Shown: positions 1 to 6,078, counted from the stretch's first letter. The stretch: 8,348 nucleotides of DNA from Gammaproteobacteria bacterium (GCA_026998145.1 JALTRC010000510.1:1-8348), one strand, 5' to 3'. Made by a program: numbers and translations. Notes: generated by a model not told the origin, from the sequence alone.

Positions 1-652
1 CACCTGCCTGAACCTGCTCAGGATCAACCGCCATACGGCCCACATAAAATGCCAGTGACCAGCGATCATGATCGGATAATTCCGTGAAGCCGCGCATGGC
101 AGTACCACCCACCCCCTGAGTAATGGTGCTGAACAGACTATATATAGTCCGCTGGCTATAACGCTCTGCATTATGGAAATTTGTTGGTGTGGGTTGCAGA
201 TCTTTCGCCATAGGCCCGTCACCAAAACCCTCGGCTCCATGACAGGCGGCACATTGCTGCTGATACAGAGCCGCCGCGTGATTTAAGTCGGGCTTTTTAT
301 GGGGCGTAGAAATGATCTTGTAACCATTGATTATTTTCATACGCATCTGGGCCGATAGCTTATTCACCGCTTTTGCATCAGCCTTGTTCTCTATCATATT
401 AATAAGCTGCTCCACATCCTTTAAAAGTGAAGCCTTAACCTCGCCTTCCGGCAACTGCTGAAACTGTTGCTGAATACCCGAGGTAAAATCCTGCATCTCC
501 GCATATTCACCGGCATTCACAACCTGGCCGTTGTTAACCGCACCACTGTAATCCACACCCACATAATCAATAAGCTGCAATAGTTGCTGGGTATTGGCCT
601 GTGCTGAAGAAAAGGAGATTAAGAAAACAAACAAAGAGATATAAATACGCAT
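1..652 (-). CDS. Cytochrome c domain of a probable cytochrome c/FTR1 fusion iron permease (3' end outside window)
   Basis: The first 217 residues are visible, read leftward from an ATG at 652. Residues 1-19 are a signal peptide ending SSAQA, so the following region is periplasmic. Residues about 20-115 form a helical segment beginning QLLQLIDYVGVDYSGAV, which I recognise from memory as the N-terminal signature of bacterial proteins joining a cytochrome c to an FTR1 iron permease. A class I cytochrome c domain follows, with haem motif CAACH at 134-138 and Met186 (GTAMRGF) as the likely distal ligand. The FTR1 membrane part with its REGLE iron motifs would lie beyond base 1, so the fusion is inferred, while the cytochrome domain is directly visible. 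FTR1 permeases import Fe(III) formed by oxidation of Fe(II), and the haem would accept that electron. The Shine-Dalgarno is weak. The promoter overlaps a Fur-box-like site, supporting an iron role. A stand-alone periplasmic cytochrome is the alternative. Confidence 0.8.
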   Translation of the reverse strand, partial: MRIYISLFVFLISFSSAQANTQQLLQLIDYVGVDYSGAVNNGQVVNAGEYAEMQDFTSGIQQQFQQLPEGEVKASLLKDVEQLINMIENKADAKAVNKLSAQMRMKIINGYKIISTPHKKPDLNHAAALYQQQCAACHGAEGFGDGPMAKDLQPTPTNFHNAERYSQRTIYSLFSTITQGVGGTAMRGFTELSDHDRWSLAFYVGRMAVDPEQVQAG

Positions 653-687
653 GAGTCAAACGCCAGCCCAAAATCAAGAGAAGCGAA

Positions 688-716
688 ATTATAATGATTC
701 TCATTTAGTAAGTAAA
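688..716 (-). promoter_or_regulatory. Sigma70-like promoter of the cytochrome c/FTR1 gene
   Basis: On the minus strand TTTACT (716-711) and TATAAT (693-688) are separated by 17 bases. The -10 is perfect and the -35 matches 4 of 6. Predicted transcription start is near 681, giving an untranslated leader of about 29 bases. The Fur-box-like site at 690-708 covers the spacer and part of the -10, the usual arrangement for repression. Confidence 0.55.
690..708. promoter_or_regulatory. Putative Fur box 1
   Basis: TATAATGATTCTCATTTAG matches the classical 19-bp Fur consensus GATAATGATAATCATTATC at 13 of 19 positions, including the continuous core ATAATGAT and the TCATT half. It overlaps the promoter of the leftward cytochrome c/FTR1 gene. 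Iron-loaded Fur bound here would block RNA polymerase, so expression is expected when iron is scarce. The call rests on the match plus the iron-related genes on both sides. Confidence 0.65.
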
Positions 717-852
717 GACAGCATAGCTGACATGGGAATAAAGACTGATCCCCCAAAACCCTGTTACATAAGGCTTTCAGGACACAATGGGGAAAATATC
801 AGAAATTATTAAATAAGAATATTTTGATATAAAACAATAAATACTGCTTTTC

Positions 853-885
853 TACATGAGAATCGTTTGCATTCGCAAATGCGAT
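853..885. promoter_or_regulatory. Putative Fur box 2 (extended, overlapping hexamers)
   Basis: The core TGAGAATCGTTTGCATT resembles the proteobacterial Fur pattern GAGAATC followed by a degenerate inverted half. It runs into a further inverted repeat, TTTGC-ATTC-GCAAA, which could accommodate a second dimer. It lies over the -35 (866-871) of the porin promoter. The match to the 19-bp consensus is weaker than in box 1. Position and spacing relative to the promoter are the stronger argument. Confidence 0.5.
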
Positions 886-894
886 ATGTATAAT
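866..894 (+). promoter_or_regulatory. Sigma70-like promoter of the porin gene
   Basis: TTTGCA (866-871, 4 of 6) and a perfect TATAAT (889-894) are 17 bases apart, preceded by a long AT-rich tract (about 805-850) that could act as an UP element. Transcription should start near 901, leaving a leader of about 45 bases before the ATG at 946. This excludes the in-frame ATG at 856 as a start, since it lies upstream of the promoter elements. Confidence 0.55.
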
Positions 895-945
895 CCTCAC
901 CCACTTGATGAACACACGAAAGTTTACTTTTTGCTGGAGACCTCT

Positions 946-2094
946 ATGAAACACACTCGATTATCTTTATCCATTGCCGGTGCATTGCTGTTGACCTCTA
1001 CGGCAGGCATGGCCGATAGCGCCAGCCTTCAACAACAGCTGGATACCCTGAAGGCTGAAAATCAAACCATTATGGAGCGATTGAATGCCACCATGGACCA
1101 GATTGAATCCAGTACAGATGCCTCAAGCCATGGCTCCAAAGGTAAAACAACTGTAGGTGGTTATGGAGAGCTTCATTACATCAACACAGACAGCACCAAT
1201 GAAATGGATATGCACCGTTTTATTCTGTATTTAGGCCATGAATTTAACGATAAGATTCGCTTCTTCTCAGAAACGGAAGTTGAACATGCACAGGTTGATG
1301 CCAATGGTGGCGAAGTCGCCATTGAACAGGCTTATCTGGAATTTGATATTGCGGATAACGCCGCAATACGCGCCGGTATTTTACTGGTGCCCATGGGCAT
1401 TATTAACGAAACTCACGAACCCCCGACCTTTTATGGTGTAGAGCGTAACAATGTTGAAAAAAATATTATTCCGGCTACCTGGCGTGAAGGGGGCGTTAGT
1501 ATTAATGGTCGCCTGAGTCATAGTTTGAGCTATGATGTCGCCCTGCATTCCGGCCTGGAAATTTCATCTGCAAGCACGTACAAAGTACGTAAGGGACGTA
1601 ATGGAGTACGGGAAGCGGCGGCGAAAAATCTGGCGCTAACTGCACGCATGAAATGGACAGGCATTGCCGGTCTGGAACTTGGCGGCGGCATCCAGCAACA
1701 AAGCGATGCCAGCCAAAGCACCGACCCAACGGCCGGCAGTGCTACGCTGGTTGAAGCCCATACCATTTACCAGCATCAGCAATTTGCCCTGCGCGCCCTT
1801 TATGCCAGCTGGAACCTGGATGGGAGCGGCCCAGCGGCTGTAGGTGCTGACAAACAGAACGGCTGGTATATAGAGCCTTCTTATAAATTAAATACACAAT
1901 GGGGTGTATTTGTTCGCCAGAGCAGCTGGGATAATCAGGCTGGAAATAATATCAATACAGAAAACACCCAGACAGATGTCGGCTTTAATTACTGGCCCCA
2001 CGAGGATGTTGTCGTAAAAGCCAATATTCAACAGCTGGATAATGCCGGTGTCGATGATAATGGCTTTATGCTGGGTGTTGGCTACCAGTTCTAA
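946..2094 (+). CDS. Outer-membrane porin with N-terminal coiled coil
   Basis: This 382-residue protein has a signal peptide (about residues 1-23, ending AGMA), then a short heptad-like helix (about 26-55, SLQQQLDTLKAENQTIMERL), a Ser/Gly-rich linker, and a beta-barrel domain starting GGYGELHY. It ends GVGYQF: a terminal Phe is the usual signal for outer-membrane barrel assembly. The barrel resembles trimeric porins of the phosphate-selective/OprO-like or DcaP-like type, in which an N-terminal coiled coil is known; the substrate cannot be read from the sequence. I chose ATG 946 because GGAGA sits five bases upstream and a signal peptide starts there. The longer frame from 856 begins inside the Fur box and lacks a signal peptide at its start. 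As the first gene of the probable iron-regulated rightward cluster, it may admit iron or an iron chelate (inference). A carbohydrate or anion porin remains possible. Confidence 0.85.
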   Translation: MKHTRLSLSIAGALLLTSTAGMADSASLQQQLDTLKAENQTIMERLNATMDQIESSTDASSHGSKGKTTVGGYGELHYINTDSTNEMDMHRFILYLGHEFNDKIRFFSETEVEHAQVDANGGEVAIEQAYLEFDIADNAAIRAGILLVPMGIINETHEPPTFYGVERNNVEKNIIPATWREGGVSINGRLSHSLSYDVALHSGLEISSASTYKVRKGRNGVREAAAKNLALTARMKWTGIAGLELGGGIQQQSDASQSTDPTAGSATLVEAHTIYQHQQFALRALYASWNLDGSGPAAVGADKQNGWYIEPSYKLNTQWGVFVRQSSWDNQAGNNINTENTQTDVGFNYWPHEDVVVKANIQQLDNAGVDDNGFMLGVGYQF

Positions 2095-2109
2095 AAATTT
2101 CAGGGGTGT

Positions 2110-2131
2110 CGAACCTTTGCGAACAGGTTCG
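2110..2131 (+). other. Short hairpin between porin stop and terminator
   Basis: CGAACCT and AGGTTCG form a 7-bp stem with an 8-base loop just after the porin stop codon. No T-run follows, so it is not a terminator by itself. It could protect the 3' end of the porin mRNA or act with the next hairpin. Function is not shown. Confidence 0.35.
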
Positions 2132-2153
2132 GCAAGACTCTCCCTGGAACCCT

Positions 2154-2183
2154 GGGATACCGGTGAATGCCGGTATCCCTTTT
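2154..2183 (+). terminator. Rho-independent terminator after the porin gene
   Basis: GGGATACCGG and CCGGTATCCC make a perfect 10-bp stem with a 6-base loop, followed at once by TTTT and a T-rich stretch (TTTTCTGTTT). It lies 60 bases past the porin stop and 38 bases before the next start. The porin is therefore probably mostly transcribed alone, with read-through or a separate promoter serving the FMN and PepSY genes. Confidence 0.7.
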
Positions 2184-2204
2184 CTGTTTATCAATCACAA
2201 CAAC

Positions 2205-2213
2205 TGGTATGAT
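2205..2213 (+). promoter_or_regulatory. Possible extended -10 promoter close to the FMN-protein start
   Basis: TGGTATGAT fits the extended -10 pattern TGnTATnAT. No good -35 is visible, which extended -10 promoters can tolerate. The start of transcription would fall at about 2219-2222, at or just before the ATG at 2222, giving a leaderless or nearly leaderless message. That fits the absence of a Shine-Dalgarno in front of this gene. This is inference from a short motif. Confidence 0.3.
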
Positions 2214-2221
2214 TCGCCACC

Positions 2222-2737
2222 ATGCTTAAAACACTCCTTATTCTTGCAAGCTGCCTGCTTTTATCGCCCGCCTATGCGGGTGGTGATTACTTGCAGCCGG
2301 CTGATTTTATTCAGCAAACATTCGGCAAGCCGGTACCTAAAGCCCGTGCCCTGTGGCTGGATAAATCACAGCAGCAAACCATTAAACAAATTCTTGCACA
2401 TGATTTTAAAAAACTGCGCATTCGTTACTGGAAACGGGGAGAAAAAAGCGCCTGGATTCTAAATGAAATCGGCAAGGAAAAACCCATTACGATCGGTGTT
2501 GTCATTAACCGGGGAAAGATTCAAAGTATTCATGTGCTGTCATTTCGGGAAAGCCGTGGCAGTGAAATACGCCATGATTTTTTTACCCGCCAGTTCAAAC
2601 AACTCACGCTGACCCAGGAACAGCAACTGAACAAACCCATCGATGGCATTTCCGGCGCCACCCTGTCCGTTAGAGCCATGACAAAAATCGCCCGCATTGC
2701 CCTGTACCTGGACCAACAAATCAGGAAAGCCAAATGA
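2222..2737 (+). CDS. Periplasmic FMN-binding domain protein (covalently flavinylated type)
   Basis: This 171-residue protein has a signal peptide (about residues 1-19, ending SPAYA) and a single FMN-binding domain of the NqrC/RnfG kind in its C-terminal two thirds. The motif DGISGAT at 141-147 matches the flavinylation site in which FMN is esterified to the threonine, here Thr147, by the transferase ApbE. No apbE lies in the window. Such proteins carry electrons on the outer face of the inner membrane. The gene overlaps the PepSY-protein gene by ATGA, so the two products are probably made in fixed ratio and act together. Placement beside a cytochrome c/FTR1 gene with Fur-like control suggests reduction or redox cycling of periplasmic iron, which is inference. 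No Shine-Dalgarno is evident. An electron-transfer role not tied to iron is the alternative. Confidence 0.88.
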   Translation: MLKTLLILASCLLLSPAYAGGDYLQPADFIQQTFGKPVPKARALWLDKSQQQTIKQILAHDFKKLRIRYWKRGEKSAWILNEIGKEKPITIGVVINRGKIQSIHVLSFRESRGSEIRHDFFTRQFKQLTLTQEQQLNKPIDGISGATLSVRAMTKIARIALYLDQQIRKAK

Positions 2738-3498
2738 CCCGCCACCATAAAAAAAGATTCCCGGCTTTTTTATGGCACAGACGTCTGGGCCTGCTGCTGG
2801 TTTTATTTATTATTATGCTGGCCATCACCGGCATTATGCTCAACCATACTGACAGCCTTCAGCTTAACCAGAAAAAAATCAGCAACTCTCTGCTGCTCAA
2901 TTTCTATGATATTAAACCCCAAAAGCCACCCATTAATTATCGCAGCCAGCAACACAATATCAGCCAGTGGGATGAACAGATTTATTTTGACCAGAAAAAA
3001 CTGCTGAACGACAAACAGGAATTAAGAGGGCTGGTGAACTGGCAGAATATCATCGTTATGGTATTAAGCCGTGATGTGGTTTTACTCAGCACAGATGGCG
3101 AAATTATCGACCGCTATGCACTGGCACAGAATTCTGAAATTGAACACATCGGCATACAACAGAATCATTTAATTATTAAAATGCTGGATCAAAGTATCTG
3201 GCAGGCAGATGACGATATTTTAAACTGGCAGCCCATTGCCCCCATACAGCTCAACTGGTCTGCACCCTCACCTCTTAATTTAAAATTAAAACAAATTCTG
3301 CTGGAAAAATACCGGGGCGAAGGTCTGCCACTTGAACGCATTGTGCTGGATATTCACAGCGGCCGGATTTTTGGCAACTTCGGCGTTTATCTAATGGATG
3401 GTGTTGCGCTGATTATGCTGTTCTTAAGTTTAAGCGGTGCCTGGATGTGGTGGCAAAGACGGCAGAAACAACTGAAAAAGAAAAAGCGTAAAGCTTAA
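2734..3498 (+). CDS. PepSY-associated two-helix inner-membrane protein, probable electron-transfer partner of the FMN protein
   Basis: The 254-residue protein has a basic N-terminus, a first membrane helix at about 16-36 (after FLWHRRLG), a periplasmic domain of about 180 residues, a second helix at about 216-239 ending GAWMWWQRR, and a lysine-rich cytoplasmic tail. The HRRLG start, the NHT just past helix 1 and the LDIHSGRIFG segment before helix 2 are typical of PepSY-associated membrane proteins, the broad group that includes siderophore-iron reductases such as FoxB and PiuB. His15, His38 and His208 flank the membrane and are candidate haem ligands (inference). It is smaller than the four-helix FoxB type. 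Its ATG overlaps the FMN-protein stop (ATGA), with AGGA seven bases upstream. Likely role: passing electrons from the membrane or cytoplasm to the periplasmic flavoprotein. The iron link comes from context only. Confidence 0.8.
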   Translation: MTRHHKKRFPAFLWHRRLGLLLVLFIIMLAITGIMLNHTDSLQLNQKKISNSLLLNFYDIKPQKPPINYRSQQHNISQWDEQIYFDQKKLLNDKQELRGLVNWQNIIVMVLSRDVVLLSTDGEIIDRYALAQNSEIEHIGIQQNHLIIKMLDQSIWQADDDILNWQPIAPIQLNWSAPSPLNLKLKQILLEKYRGEGLPLERIVLDIHSGRIFGNFGVYLMDGVALIMLFLSLSGAWMWWQRRQKQLKKKKRKA

Positions 3499-3512
3499 GG
3501 AATCATAAAAAA

Positions 3513-3539
3513 CCTCCGTGACCTCCGTGACCTCTGTGG
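3513..3539. repeat. Three tandem 9-bp units in the convergent spacer
   Basis: CCTCCGTGA occurs twice in direct succession, followed by the variant CCTCTGTGG. The unit is unlike coding sequence on either side. I recall very similar strings (CCTCCGTG/CTCTGTGG) scattered between genes in many bacterial genomes, so it is probably a copy of a dispersed intergenic repeat. That cannot be confirmed in one window. Function unknown. Confidence 0.55.
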
Positions 3540-3586
3540 TTATTCTTTTTAAAACATATGCTGATTAAAGAGCCTCTGAATAATAG

Positions 3587-3617
3587 ATACCCGCCTTCGC
3601 GGGTATGACAGTTTTTT
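3587..3617 (+). terminator. Palindromic REP-like element, likely terminator of the PepSY gene
   Basis: ATACCCGC and GCGGGTAT form an 8-bp stem closed by CTTC, followed five bases later by six T's (3612-3617). Oriented rightward, it would stop transcription from the PepSY-protein gene before it enters the oppositely oriented perM. The CCCGCCTTCGCGGG core is typical of dispersed palindromic elements in proteobacteria, so it may be both a mobile-type repeat and a terminator. It lacks a T-run on the leftward side. Confidence 0.6.
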
Positions 3618-3625
3618 GTTACAGG

Positions 3626-4687
3626 TTATTTTTCATCCACCTGCGCAGGTGACGGCCAGGCACGAATTACAGCGTGAATTAATGTTGCCAGCGGAATGGC
3701 AAAGAACACACCCCATACACCCCACAGGCCACCAAACACCAGCACTGAAATAATAATCGCCGCCGGGTGCATATTCACCGCTTCAGAAAACAATAAAGGC
3801 ACCAGCAAATTACCATCAATAAACTGCACCAGCCCATAAGCCAGCATTAAATATAAAAACTCACTGCTCGGGCCAAACTGAAAATAGGCCACCAGAGCCA
3901 CCGGAATTGTCACAGCAACCGCACCCACATAGGGAATAATCACCGACAGACCCACTAGAAAACTCAGCAAGGCCGCATAATGTAAATCCATATAACGTAG
4001 AGGTATATAAGTGGCAATCCCCACTATCACCACCTCCAGCAACTTACCGCGAATATAACTGCCGATTTTTTTATCCACATCCCACCACACCTGATACACC
4101 AGCGTACCGGATCTGGGCATAAACTGTTTAACCCAGGCAATGGTTTCGGTTTTATCTTTTAAAAAGAAAAACACCAGCAGAGGAACCACCACCATATACA
4201 CCAGCACGGTAAATAAGTTGACGGCTGATGCCAGTGAAATCTTTACCACGTTCTGGCCAAAGACAGCCAGCTCTGAATTAATGGTAGAGATCATTTCATT
4301 CATTTGCAGTTCGGAAATAAAGGGATATTTTTCCGGCAGGGCTTTTAATACATCCTGCCACTGGGCAATCATATTTGGCAGCTCACCAAAAAACTGGGAC
4401 AGCTGTTTGCTGAACAGGGGCACAAGGCCGAGAAAAAGAATCATCACAAACAATACAAAGCCGGCAACAACCAGTGATACTGCCAGTAGCCTCGGCACTT
4501 TAATCTTCTGTAATAACTGCACCTCCCCTTCCAGCACATAGGCAATGACAACAGCGGCAATAACCGGGGTGAGTACATCACCTGCCAGAAGCACGACACT
4601 GAAACCCAGAATCAGGATCAGTGTCAGAATGACAGCTTGCGGATCAGAAAAGGTTTGTTGGTACCAGCGACGTAAAACGCTGATCAT
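3626..4687 (-). CDS. perM: PerM-type permease of the AI-2E transporter (UPF0118) family
   Basis: This 353-residue polytopic membrane protein equals my recollection of E. coli PerM in length and is similar throughout. Shared landmarks are FSDP near the N-terminus, VVKISLAS, a VPLLVFFFLKDK stretch, YIRGKLLEVVIVGIAT, DGNLLVPLLFSEAVN and a C-terminal GGLWGVWGVFFAIPLATLIHAVIRAWP. About eight hydrophobic segments are visible, with a large soluble loop at about residues 95-145 after the first helices. The family includes the autoinducer-2 exporter TqsA and Na+/H+ antiporters in other bacteria, but the substrate of PerM itself is not settled, so quorum-signal export should not be assumed. Its ATG overlaps the stop of the 115-residue gene (ATGA) and it lacks a good Shine-Dalgarno, implying translational coupling to that gene. 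No clear terminator follows on this strand. Confidence 0.93.
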   Translation of the reverse strand: MISVLRRWYQQTFSDPQAVILTLILILGFSVVLLAGDVLTPVIAAVVIAYVLEGEVQLLQKIKVPRLLAVSLVVAGFVLFVMILFLGLVPLFSKQLSQFFGELPNMIAQWQDVLKALPEKYPFISELQMNEMISTINSELAVFGQNVVKISLASAVNLFTVLVYMVVVPLLVFFFLKDKTETIAWVKQFMPRSGTLVYQVWWDVDKKIGSYIRGKLLEVVIVGIATYIPLRYMDLHYAALLSFLVGLSVIIPYVGAVAVTIPVALVAYFQFGPSSEFLYLMLAYGLVQFIDGNLLVPLLFSEAVNMHPAAIIISVLVFGGLWGVWGVFFAIPLATLIHAVIRAWPSPAQVDEK

Positions 4688-5031
4688 TGAATAGACTCTA
4701 GTAGCTGCTGGTACTTCTGTTCAAACAAAGCTTCCAGCTCATCAATAACATCAGCCGCCGGCTTGCCCGACATCATATGTTGCATCATTAAGTTCGAAGT
4801 TTCATTTAATAGTGATTCCCGCTGCACCATGGGGTAGGTTTTATTTAAGCGCTTGATACCGGCAATGACACTTTCTTCCTCGGGCCGCGGTATATCCAGC
4901 GGCTGTAAAACTTCCTTTTTAATTTCAGGTGCTTTAGATTGCAAAAACTCGGCAAACTCCAGCAATGTTTTCTGGCTGTCTTCCGGCAGGCTTTTAAAAA
5001 TATCGCTGATTCTGTTTGCTGACTGAGTCAT
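4684..5031 (-). CDS. Conserved-looking 115-residue soluble protein of unknown function
   Basis: I do not recognise a named family. The protein has no signal peptide or membrane segment and is mostly helical. An N-terminal stretch (LPEDSQKTLLEFAEFLQSKA, about residues 15-34) resembles the helix in small DUF2281-like and antitoxin-like proteins. A proline-rich middle (PLDIPRPEEES, about 43-53) is followed by a Met-rich amphipathic helix (NLMMQHMMSG) and an acidic, Glu/Gln-rich C-terminal helix. Its ATG overlaps the LysR stop by one base (TAATG), with AGGA about twelve bases upstream, and its stop overlaps the perM start. That packing between a regulator and a permease argues it is a real gene and possibly a partner of one of them (inference). 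No toxin gene lies next to it, so an antitoxin role is not supported. Confidence 0.75.
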   Translation of the reverse strand: MTQSANRISDIFKSLPEDSQKTLLEFAEFLQSKAPEIKKEVLQPLDIPRPEEESVIAGIKRLNKTYPMVQRESLLNETSNLMMQHMMSGKPAADVIDELEALFEQKYQQLLESIQ

Positions 5032-5939
5032 TACTTAATGTGATCCTGATGGCTTTCGCAATAAAGTTTAGCAAAGCTCAGAAGTTCATCCATGGCCCGC
5101 ACCTTAAACTTGTGGCGCTGGTGAACAAAGGAGAATGGACGTTCCAGCCCCGGCTCCAGCGGCACAGAAACCAGCGAGCCCAGCTTCAGTTCTTTTTCGA
5201 TGGTGGATTCGGACATAATCGAAATCCCCATGCCCGCTTCCACCGCACCCTTGATCGCTTCCGGGCTGCCCAGCTCCAGACAGATAGTTAAAGTTTCATG
5301 GTCAAAATGTTCTGCCATATATTCCTGAATCACTTCCCGCGTACCGGAACCTTCTTCACGGCAAATAAAGGGGTAAGGCATCAGTTGCTGAGGGGCTAGT
5401 TTTTCCATTGACGCCAGCTCATGGTTTGGCGGCATAATCACCACCAGCTTGTCCATGCGACAGACATCCACCTGTAGATTTTTATTATTTACCGAAGCCT
5501 CAACGATACCCAGATCAATAATATTATTTTCCACCATGCCTACAATGCCTTCTGTATTGGACACCTTTAGGCGGATATTCACATCCGGATGTTCAGATTT
5601 AAAATCACCCAGCAAAAACGGTAGCATATATTCTGCAATGGTCGTGCTGGCACCCAGTGCCACAACACCACTCACATCACCGGTCATTTCCCGCACCGCA
5701 TTATCCATCTCATCATAGAGCTCGAAAATACGATCCGAATAGGTGTAAACCCGCTGACCGGCCTCGGTCAGGCTGACCCGGTTATGGGTGCGGTCGAATA
5801 AACGGGTGTTAAACTGCTCTTCCAGCTGGCGGATCTGGAATGTAACCGCGGGCTGGGTCATATGTAAGGCATCTGCCGCCTTGGTGAAATTGAGCAGGCG
5901 CGCCACAGTGTGGAATACTTTAAGCCTTCGATCTGCCAT
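5031..5939 (-). CDS. LysR-family transcriptional regulator
   Basis: A full-length LysR regulator of 302 residues. The N-terminal winged helix-turn-helix (about residues 1-60) contains LNFTKAADALHMTQPAVTFQ and IRQLEEQFNTRLFDR, the normal recognition-helix region. A linker helix follows (to about 90), then a substrate-binding domain (about 92-295) with a GASTTIAEYMLP start and a REEGSGTRE segment, seen in the CysL/CbbR-like branch that senses small anions or metabolites. I cannot assign the effector or targets. It heads an operon with the 115-residue protein and perM. LysR regulators usually also control the gene divergent from them, here the DUF4124-protein gene, and bind the intervening spacer; the palindrome at 6015-6026 is a candidate site. 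The start at 5939 gives the canonical short N-terminus (MADRRLKVFHTVA). The Shine-Dalgarno is only a purine-rich AAGAA. Confidence 0.93.
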   Translation of the reverse strand: MADRRLKVFHTVARLLNFTKAADALHMTQPAVTFQIRQLEEQFNTRLFDRTHNRVSLTEAGQRVYTYSDRIFELYDEMDNAVREMTGDVSGVVALGASTTIAEYMLPFLLGDFKSEHPDVNIRLKVSNTEGIVGMVENNIIDLGIVEASVNNKNLQVDVCRMDKLVVIMPPNHELASMEKLAPQQLMPYPFICREEGSGTREVIQEYMAEHFDHETLTICLELGSPEAIKGAVEAGMGISIMSESTIEKELKLGSLVSVPLEPGLERPFSFVHQRHKFKVRAMDELLSFAKLYCESHQDHIK

Positions 5940-6014
5940 AATTTTTTCTTATGCTTGCCGTCAAGGGCGCTAATAGTATCAATTCTACGGGAATCTTGGA
6001 AACCCCTTTGACGT

Positions 6015-6026
6015 AATTCATGAATT
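6015..6026. promoter_or_regulatory. Perfect 12-bp palindrome in the LysR upstream spacer
   Basis: AATTCATGAATT is a perfect inverted repeat lying between the LysR gene and the rightward DUF4124-protein gene, 75 bases from the LysR start and upstream of the rightward promoter. LysR proteins bind short dyads in such spacers, so it is a candidate autoregulatory site. AT-rich chance palindromes of this size do occur. Confidence 0.3.
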
Positions 6027-6048
6027 TATTGATTTATCCCCCCTCCAA

Positions 6049-6078
6049 TTGTCATCATTATCCAAAACCCCATATACT
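6049..6078 (+). promoter_or_regulatory. Sigma70-like promoter of the DUF4124 and MIF-like genes
   Basis: TTGTCA (6049-6054, 5 of 6) and TATACT (6073-6078, 5 of 6) are separated by 18 bases. Transcription would start near 6085, about 27 bases before the ATG at 6112. This argues against the in-frame ATG at 6049, which lies next to the -35. It could drive both rightward genes, since only 13 bases separate them. Confidence 0.5.

Noticed and set aside
1576..1590. Inverted repeat ACGTAC-AAA-GTACGT inside the porin gene
   Set aside because: It lies within codons for an ordinary loop segment. The match is short and no regulatory context supports a site.
1502..1766. Two leftward frames of 75 and 78 codons inside the porin gene
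   Set aside because: They are shadows of the porin coding strand with Cys- and Arg-rich composition and no start signals.
2106..2462. 118-codon rightward frame beginning just after the porin stop
   Set aside because: It spans both hairpins including the terminator, then runs in another frame through the FMN-protein gene. It has no Shine-Dalgarno and no protein-like pattern.
4684..5031. Antitoxin call for the 115-residue protein
   Set aside because: Only one helix resembles small antitoxins, and both neighbours are a regulator and a permease, with no toxin gene.
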